From Solirubrobacterales bacterium (GTDB lineage Bacteria > Actinomycetota > Thermoleophilia > Solirubrobacterales > Solirubrobacteraceae): DNA of 10,591 nt. Positions 6,867 through 10,591 of the stretch are shown here, one piece after another (the stretch's first letter is position 1; every line of letters begins with the position of its first letter). The notes beneath the pieces are model-generated. The model saw only the letters and a list, made by a program, of their open reading frames with translations, had not been told where the DNA came from and ran no database searches. The position numbers and the translations under genes were made by a program. The stretch lies in assembly GCA_009781575.1 (NCBI GenBank), contig WQXW01000032.1, positions 1 through 10,591 of the forward strand. The letters run 5' to 3'.

Positions 6867-6995
6867 TCAGCGGACCCGCCACCGTCAGCGGATCCCCGCC
6901 CGTCGGCGGACGCCCGCCGTCAGCGGATCCCGGCCGTCAGCGGACACGCCCGCCGTCAGCGGACACGCCCGCCGTCAGCGGATCCCATCAGCGGA
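6867..6995. repeat. Degenerate tandem repeat array, eight units of 13-19 bp
   Basis: Units starting TCAGCGGA (one is TCGGCGGA) begin at 6867, 6885, 6903, 6920, 6937, 6956, 6975 and 6988. Two adjacent units (6937-6955 and 6956-6974) are identical 19-mers, TCAGCGGACACGCCCGCCG. Each unit can form a small hairpin (CCGC-TGACG-GCGG on the minus strand). The array fills the space between two convergent genes, and its last unit supplies the final sense codon and the stop of the minus-strand gene (TCCGCTGA read on that strand). It may act in termination for both genes. No spacers of the kind seen in CRISPR are present. Confidence 0.85.
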
Positions 6996-7926
6996 CGAGG
7001 AGCCCGGGGGTTTCGTTGGCGGTCACCGCGCCGCTGGCGAGCACCCGCACGCGGTAGACGCCGCGCCTGGTGCGCAGCCCTCGGCTCTCGAAGCCGGTGT
7101 TGCGCACCACCGCACGGCCCACCACCACCCTGGCTCCGCTGCGCGTCTGACGCACGAATTCGACGGGGGTGCCGTTGAGCGCGGGGCTCACGCGACCCTC
7201 GATCCTGAAGTGGTGGCGACGGCGCGCCCGTGTGATGTGCGCGGCGATGTTGCACGACACCGTCTCGGGCGCTTCCGCGCTGATGATCGGATGGCGGGTG
7301 GTGGTCACCACGCGGTACCTCACGTTGGCGAGCGACTGGGGGATCGTGAACGAGAACGCCCCATTGGACAGCGTGATCTGTGGGTTGCCCACGTTGAAGA
7401 AACCACCGGTGAATGGGAACACGTTGGCCTGGAGCACCACCTCGCGGTTCGCGTTTTCGGTGCCCGCGAGCGCGCCCTGTATCAGCACGAGGCCGGAGTA
7501 GATCACGGGATTGGGGGTGACGGCGATCTGCAGCGAGAGGGGGACCTTTGTGGTCACAAACGTGCGCTCCGCGCCCACCGTGGCGCCGACCCCACTCACC
7601 GCCACCAGGCGGTAGTAATAGGGGGTGATCGGCGACAGGCCGCCGATCGCCAGCGCGACGCTCACCGGACGGTTGCCGGCGCCCGCGCTGGCCGGGGGCG
7701 TCTGCGCGCCGAGCGCACGTGTCAGTCCGTACTGAAAGTAGTAGCTCGTGGCAGTGCCGTGCGGGTCGACCGCGCCGGTGAGCGCGGCGGCGCTGGAGCT
7801 CACCGAGCGCGCGGCGCCCGTGACGGCGCCCGGGCGCAGCGGCCGCCGCGCCGCCAGCGCACTCGGCGCCGGTAGGAGCACGCCGGTCGCGATCGTTGCC
7901 ATCGACAACAGGTTCCGTACACGCAT
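6988..7926 (-). CDS. Secreted fibronectin type III-like protein
   Basis: A 312-aa exported protein. It begins MRVRNLLSMATIATGVLLPA and has a likely signal-peptidase site after PSALA (residue 25). Residues about 34-126 match the Fn3-like module abundant in secreted actinobacterial proteins: AARSVSSSAAALTGAVDPHG (38-57), then TATSYYFQYG (58-67), GGLSPITPYYYRLVAV (95-110) and AERTFVTT (119-126). Residues 128-225 and 235-312 look like two more beta-rich domains without a name I recognise; a lone Cys225 is present. There is no sortase motif or C-terminal anchor. Start choice: the ATG at 7926, six bases after GGAGAGG; the ATG at 7932 abuts that site and would be poorly spaced. A TAGGGT hexamer at 7971-7976 on the minus strand could be the -10. 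The stop lies inside the tandem repeat array. A role in adhesion or the envelope is inference. Confidence 0.83.
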   Translation of the reverse strand: MRVRNLLSMATIATGVLLPAPSALAARRPLRPGAVTGAARSVSSSAAALTGAVDPHGTATSYYFQYGLTRALGAQTPPASAGAGNRPVSVALAIGGLSPITPYYYRLVAVSGVGATVGAERTFVTTKVPLSLQIAVTPNPVIYSGLVLIQGALAGTENANREVVLQANVFPFTGGFFNVGNPQITLSNGAFSFTIPQSLANVRYRVVTTTRHPIISAEAPETVSCNIAAHITRARRRHHFRIEGRVSPALNGTPVEFVRQTRSGARVVVGRAVVRNTGFESRGLRTRRGVYRVRVLASGAVTANETPGLLVR

Positions 7927-7998
7927 GGTCATCCTCTCCCCAGGTTGGCTCAAGTTGTGACTAGCTGATTACCCTATGAAACCTCAGACACACGTTGT

Positions 7999-8026
7999 GG
8001 AGCGGTTAACGACCGTTAGGCGCTCC
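7999..8026 (-). terminator. 28-bp inverted repeat after the aldo/keto reductase gene
   Basis: GGAGCG (7999-8004) pairs with CGCTCC (8021-8026), and inside it TTAACG-type arms continue to a 2-bp centre (positions 8012-8013). There is one G/G mismatch (8005/8020) and one T/G pair (8006/8019). It starts 10 bases past the reductase stop on the minus strand, so a terminator hairpin is likely, although no U-tract follows. It also lies upstream of the Fn3-like gene, and its core TAACG-AC-CGTTA has the geometry of a small operator, so a regulatory role is an alternative. Confidence 0.5.
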
Positions 8027-8036
8027 GCGCCGCCGG

Positions 8037-9170
8037 TCAGGCGGTCGTCCGCACGAGATCGCGCTCGGGCGCGATCTCCCAGCGGGTGGCCAGCTCGGCG
8101 AGCTCGCCACTGAGCGGCCAGCGGTCCGGCAGCGGCGCGCCCTCGTGCTCCACGCTGGCGCCCTTCAGGGTCATGCAGCCGCGGTTGTCGCCGATCGCGC
8201 GGATCTCCGCCACCTCGCGCTCGCTCAGCCGCAGCTCGCGCGGCAGGCCCCCCAGCTCATCGCGCTTGTCCTCGATCGTGCGCGCGGAGGGCCCGCGCTC
8301 CTGGATGAGCGTGGGCGCCACGCACGCCACCGGCGCGTGCGCGAGGTTCCACTGACAGGAGAGTTGCAGCGGCGTGAGCCCGTGGCGCTCGCCGTATGGG
8401 CGCATCCGCTCCAGACGCCGGCAGCCGTCCTCGACCCAGCCCACGGGGCGGAAGGAGCGGTGGTCGTGCTCGGCAAAGTCCCGATCGGGGCGCACGTCGT
8501 CGTGGAACACGCCGCCATAATCGACCACGCGCGTGATGATCGACACGTCGTGCGCGGCGGCGGCATCGAGCACCAGCTCGCCCGGCCACGGCTCCATCGG
8601 GCTGAAGATGATCATCGCCCAATCGATCACCTCCGCGAAGCGCTCGACACAGTCGATCAGATCGAGCGTGAACCCGTTGGCCGGCCCCGGCGCCACGCCG
8701 AGCGCGCCCGTCAGCCCCTGCTCGCGCACCGCGCGCATCCCCTCCCACAGCGCCTCGCTGGTGTAGCCGGTGCGATCGGGGTTGTGCAGCAGCAGCAGGT
8801 CGAAGCGCTCCACGCCGAGCCGCTGCAGGCTGCGCTCCACGGCCATGCGTATGTAGCCCGCGAAATCGCGCTCCTCGCGCAGCCGTGGATCGGTGAAGCG
8901 GGGAAACCCCTTCGCGCCTTCGCGGGTGCCCTCGTAGAAGTCGTGGCCGATCGCGCCAACCAGAGAGAAGCGATCTCGGGGGGTCCCCGCGATCGCCTCG
9001 CCCAGCAGGCGGTCGGCGTCGCCCTCGCCGTACACGTCGGCGGTGATCACGGTGTCGATCCCCCGGCCCGGCTGCAGCAGCGCGCGTAGGCGCTCGCGCT
9101 CGATCGCCTCGCCGAAGCGCATGAAACACCCTCCACTCCAGGTGCCGAGTGCTGTGACCGTGGGATCCAT
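8037..9170 (-). CDS. Aldo/keto reductase-fold protein with altered active site
   Basis: A 377-aa protein with the order of motifs of a TIM-barrel aldo/keto reductase: GTWSGGCFMRFGEAI at the N-terminus, TADVYGEGDADRLLGEAI (43-60), ERSLQRLGVERFDLLLLHNP (112-131), ALGVAPGPANGF (156-167), LQLSCQWNLAHAPVACVAPT (268-287) and a C-terminal EVAEIRAIGDN (319-329). The family reduces carbonyls with NADPH. Of the classical Asp-Tyr-Lys-His tetrad, Tyr47 and His129 are present, but the Asp that normally precedes TA is Ile42 (VITADVYG), and no Lys stands in the strand after RDRFSLVG (65-72). I recall close relatives annotated simply as aldo/keto reductase in Solirubrobacterales. Start choice: the ATG at 9170, with GGAG six bases upstream. 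It follows the 295-aa gene by 13 bp, so the two are probably one operon. Substrate unknown; classical oxidoreductase activity is doubtful. Confidence 0.82.
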   Translation of the reverse strand: MDPTVTALGTWSGGCFMRFGEAIERERLRALLQPGRGIDTVITADVYGEGDADRLLGEAIAGTPRDRFSLVGAIGHDFYEGTREGAKGFPRFTDPRLREERDFAGYIRMAVERSLQRLGVERFDLLLLHNPDRTGYTSEALWEGMRAVREQGLTGALGVAPGPANGFTLDLIDCVERFAEVIDWAMIIFSPMEPWPGELVLDAAAAHDVSIITRVVDYGGVFHDDVRPDRDFAEHDHRSFRPVGWVEDGCRRLERMRPYGERHGLTPLQLSCQWNLAHAPVACVAPTLIQERGPSARTIEDKRDELGGLPRELRLSEREVAEIRAIGDNRGCMTLKGASVEHEGAPLPDRWPLSGELAELATRWEIAPERDLVRTTA

Positions 9171-9183
9171 GGCGTGCTCCAGT

Positions 9184-10071
9184 CTATGTGACACCCCGCG
9201 GGGGGCCCGCGGCACGGCGCGCGCGCAACGCCGCCTCCAGGCGCTCGAGCGCGTGGCGCACCGCGCGCGCGTCCACCTCGCCGCCGCGGTGGCCGCTGTT
9301 GTCGGGCGCGGCCGCGCGCGCGGCCGCGCGCACGCTCGCCAACTGGGCCCTCAGCTCATCCAGCCGCGGGCCGAGCCCCGTGCCGTGCTCGCCGCCGCGC
9401 TCGCCGCCGAGCTCGGCCAGCGCGGCCTCGTAGGCGTGGTGCAGCTCCGTGGCGGCGAGCCGCACGCGCCCCTGGTCGATGTCGAGGCGCGCGCGCAGCG
9501 CGAGCTCCTCGCACAGCAGCGGCTCCTCGCGCGCGCCCAGCAGCGCGGCGAGGTGCTCGTCGGGGCGCAGCGCCGCCACGCGCCGGCGCACGCGCGGCGT
9601 GCCCCGCATGCTCAGCTCGCGCGCGTCCACCCAGCGCCCGTCGGCGACCCGCTCGCCCTCGCCGAACCCGGCGCGGATCAGCAGCGCATGCGTGGGCGAC
9701 AGCTCGCGCATGTAGGCATCGGCGGTGGCGATGCGGTGCGCGAACAGCATGCGATTGAGCACCGCAAACGCGCCGGCGGTGGCGCGATCGGGGTCGACCT
9801 CCTTCAGCCACGCGTGCGCCTGGCGGGCGGCCGACAAGGGAACCGCGTCGATCACGGTCGCGCGCGTGAGCGGCACCGCGGCCGGCTCGGGCTCCGGCGC
9901 CACGTGGCGAGCGCGCCGCAGGCGCCGCGCGCGGGTGCGCGCGCCGAGCGTGACCAGCACCACCACGTGCTCGACCTCGCCCAGCGGCGAGCGCACCAGC
10001 CAGCGCCCGTCGGGGGGCCCCAGCTCGAAGGGCAGCTCGGCCTGGATGAAGGTGAAGAGGCGCTCCGGCAC
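9184..10071 (-). CDS. Uncharacterised 295-aa protein, first gene of the reductase operon
   Basis: I do not recognise a named family. The N-terminus PERLFTFIQAELPFELGPPD (2-21), GRWLVR (22-27) and EVEHVVVLVTLG (32-43) suggest a small beta-rich domain. A basic stretch (RTRARRLRRARHV, 45-57) is followed by a probable alpha/beta region with AFAVLNRMLFAHRIATADAY (101-120) and GFGEGERVADGRWVDARELS (135-154). The rest is helical and rich in Ala, Arg and Glu with no signal peptide or membrane segment, so it should be cytoplasmic. Start choice: a GTG at 10071, six bases after TACGGT, consistent with a leaderless mRNA. ATG codons at 10125 and 10134 would overlap the divergent gene and its ribosome-binding site, and a GTG at 10110 is another alternative. 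It ends 13 bp before the reductase ATG, implying a functional partnership I cannot name. Confidence 0.75.
   Translation of the reverse strand: MPERLFTFIQAELPFELGPPDGRWLVRSPLGEVEHVVVLVTLGARTRARRLRRARHVAPEPEPAAVPLTRATVIDAVPLSAARQAHAWLKEVDPDRATAGAFAVLNRMLFAHRIATADAYMRELSPTHALLIRAGFGEGERVADGRWVDARELSMRGTPRVRRRVAALRPDEHLAALLGAREEPLLCEELALRARLDIDQGRVRLAATELHHAYEAALAELGGERGGEHGTGLGPRLDELRAQLASVRAAARAAAPDNSGHRGGEVDARAVRHALERLEAALRARRAAGPPRGVT
9306..9329. repeat. 24-bp perfect GC-only palindrome inside a coding region
   Basis: The sequence is GCGCGGCC, then eight alternating GC bases, then GGCCGCGC, identical to its reverse complement. It encodes the Arg/Ala run RAAARAAAP of the 295-aa protein. It is probably a by-product of alternating Arg and Ala codons, but it is long enough to extrude as a cruciform or to adopt Z-DNA. 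Confidence 0.7.
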
Positions 10072-10077
10072 GCGCTC

Positions 10078-10087
10078 ACCGTATCCT
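10078..10087. promoter_or_regulatory. Candidate bidirectional promoter core (shared-TA double -10)
   Basis: ACCGTATCCT gives TATCCT on the plus strand (10082-10087) and TACGGT on the minus strand (10083-10078), sharing the central TA exactly as at 3629-3638. The minus hexamer is six bases from the GTG at 10071, which suits a leaderless transcript. The plus hexamer would start the phasin-like mRNA near 10094, upstream of its AGGAG site. Confidence 0.38.
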
Positions 10088-10123
10088 TCACGGCTCGCGA
10101 CCCCCTCCACAGGAGCCTCGAGC

Positions 10124-10591
10124 ATGCCCCACAACAGCCACGACGCGGTCAGCAGCCTGCGCGACCGCCTCGCCTACCGCACCGAGGACAGGCTCGGCAG
10201 GGCCCTGGCCGACCTGCTCGACAACCCGGTGCTCACCGGCGCGCTGTCGAAGGCGTTCGACGCGCGCGAGCGCGCCTCCCAGGCCCAGGAGCTGGCGATG
10301 GGCGCGCTCAACCTGCCCTCCGCGGCCGACATCGAACGGCTCACCCGCCGCCTGCGCTCCCTCTCGCAGCGCATCGAGGGGGTCGAGGACAGCGTGCAGC
10401 GCATGGACCACAACACCGGCACCCGCCTCTCCGCGATCGAGGCACGGCTGGAGAAGCTGAGCGTCGCCCCCGAGCCGCCCCCGGCCGCCGAGGCGCCCTC
10501 CACGGCCGGGACGGGCTCCGCCGCGGAGAAGCCCCGGAGGCGCACGCGCGCCTCCACGACGCCCGCCACGCCCGCGACGCCCGCGACGCGC
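10124..10591 (+). CDS. Phasin/PhaF-like coiled-coil protein (C-terminus cut off)
   Basis: An open frame of 156 codons from the ATG at 10124 to the window end with no stop. AGGAG at 10111-10115, eight bases upstream, supports the start. Residues 1-60 are helical and amphipathic (SSLRDRLAYRTEDRLGRALA at 10-29). LNLPSAADIERLTRRLRSLS (62-81) begins a coiled coil to about residue 113 with regular Leu/Ile spacing (RIEGVEDSVQRMD, RLSAIEARLEKL). After this the chain is Pro/Ala/Thr-rich with a KPRRRTR cluster and an (ATP)n run at the truncated end. This order, granule-binding helix, LPS-x-DIERL coiled coil and basic Ala/Pro/Lys tail, is that of PhaF/PhaI-type phasins, which coat polyhydroxyalkanoate granules and can bind DNA through the tail. 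The call is by pattern and moderately secure; a generic coiled-coil protein is the alternative. No polyester synthase is in view. Confidence 0.62.
   Translation, partial: MPHNSHDAVSSLRDRLAYRTEDRLGRALADLLDNPVLTGALSKAFDARERASQAQELAMGALNLPSAADIERLTRRLRSLSQRIEGVEDSVQRMDHNTGTRLSAIEARLEKLSVAPEPPPAAEAPSTAGTGSAAEKPRRRTRASTTPATPATPATR

Noticed and set aside
6867..6995. Possible CRISPR array
   Set aside because: The units are 13-19 bp and directly abutting with no unique spacers, and no cas genes are present.
8145..9089. Plus-strand open frame of 314 codons inside the reductase gene
   Set aside because: It is the antisense shadow of the aldo/keto reductase, rich in His, Arg and Ala, with no domain.

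Overview
The window is about 70-75% G+C by eye. It holds ten protein-coding genes, two of them cut by the window edges, with short spacers and no RNA gene, insertion sequence or CRISPR array that I can see. Base composition, GTG starts, TANNNT-type -10 hexamers, stem-loops without U-tracts, and protein types I associate with Thermoleophilia together suggest an actinobacterium, probably of the order Solirubrobacterales. That placement is inference; no marker gene is present.

Layout. (1) Positions 1-2082, minus strand: an apparent three-gene operon of a four-helix membrane protein with a Pro/Glu-rich tail, a MoxR/CoxD-type AAA+ ATPase, and the N-terminus of a CoxE-type VWA protein whose start overlaps the ATPase stop. 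(2) Positions 2227-4838: a divergent pair made of a secreted D-glucuronyl C5-epimerase-family protein (minus) and an LppX/LprG-like lipoprotein (plus), with 65 bp between them. The lipoprotein is followed by a G+C-rich stem-loop and a striking 46-bp palindrome. (3) Positions 5025-6847: a second divergent pair, a small membrane-anchored protein carrying a duplicated acidic/basic motif (minus) and a medium-chain-type acyl-CoA dehydrogenase (plus) preceded by a TetR-like palindromic operator. (4) Positions 6867-6995: an eight-unit degenerate tandem repeat whose last unit forms the end of the next gene. (5) Positions 6988-7926: a secreted fibronectin-III-like protein (minus). (6) Positions 8037-10071, minus: an apparent two-gene operon of an uncharacterised 295-aa protein and an aldo/keto-reductase-fold protein that seems to lack two of the four classical catalytic residues. 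(7) Position 10124 to the end, plus: a phasin/PhaF-like coiled-coil protein with an Ala/Pro/Lys-rich tail, truncated by the window end.

How the genes work together. The ATPase and VWA protein probably act as a cofactor-insertion or assembly chaperone pair. The epimerase, lipoprotein and Fn3-like protein point to the cell envelope. The acyl-CoA dehydrogenase (beta-oxidation) and phasin-like protein (storage granules) fit lipid and polyester metabolism, but they are not adjacent, so a link is speculative. No complete new defence or biosynthetic system is evident. The most interesting points are the regulatory architecture (two divergent promoters with the same shared-TA double -10 geometry and apparently leaderless minus-strand starts), the tandem repeat fused to a gene end, the loop-less A/T-armed palindrome, and the atypical aldo/keto reductase active site.
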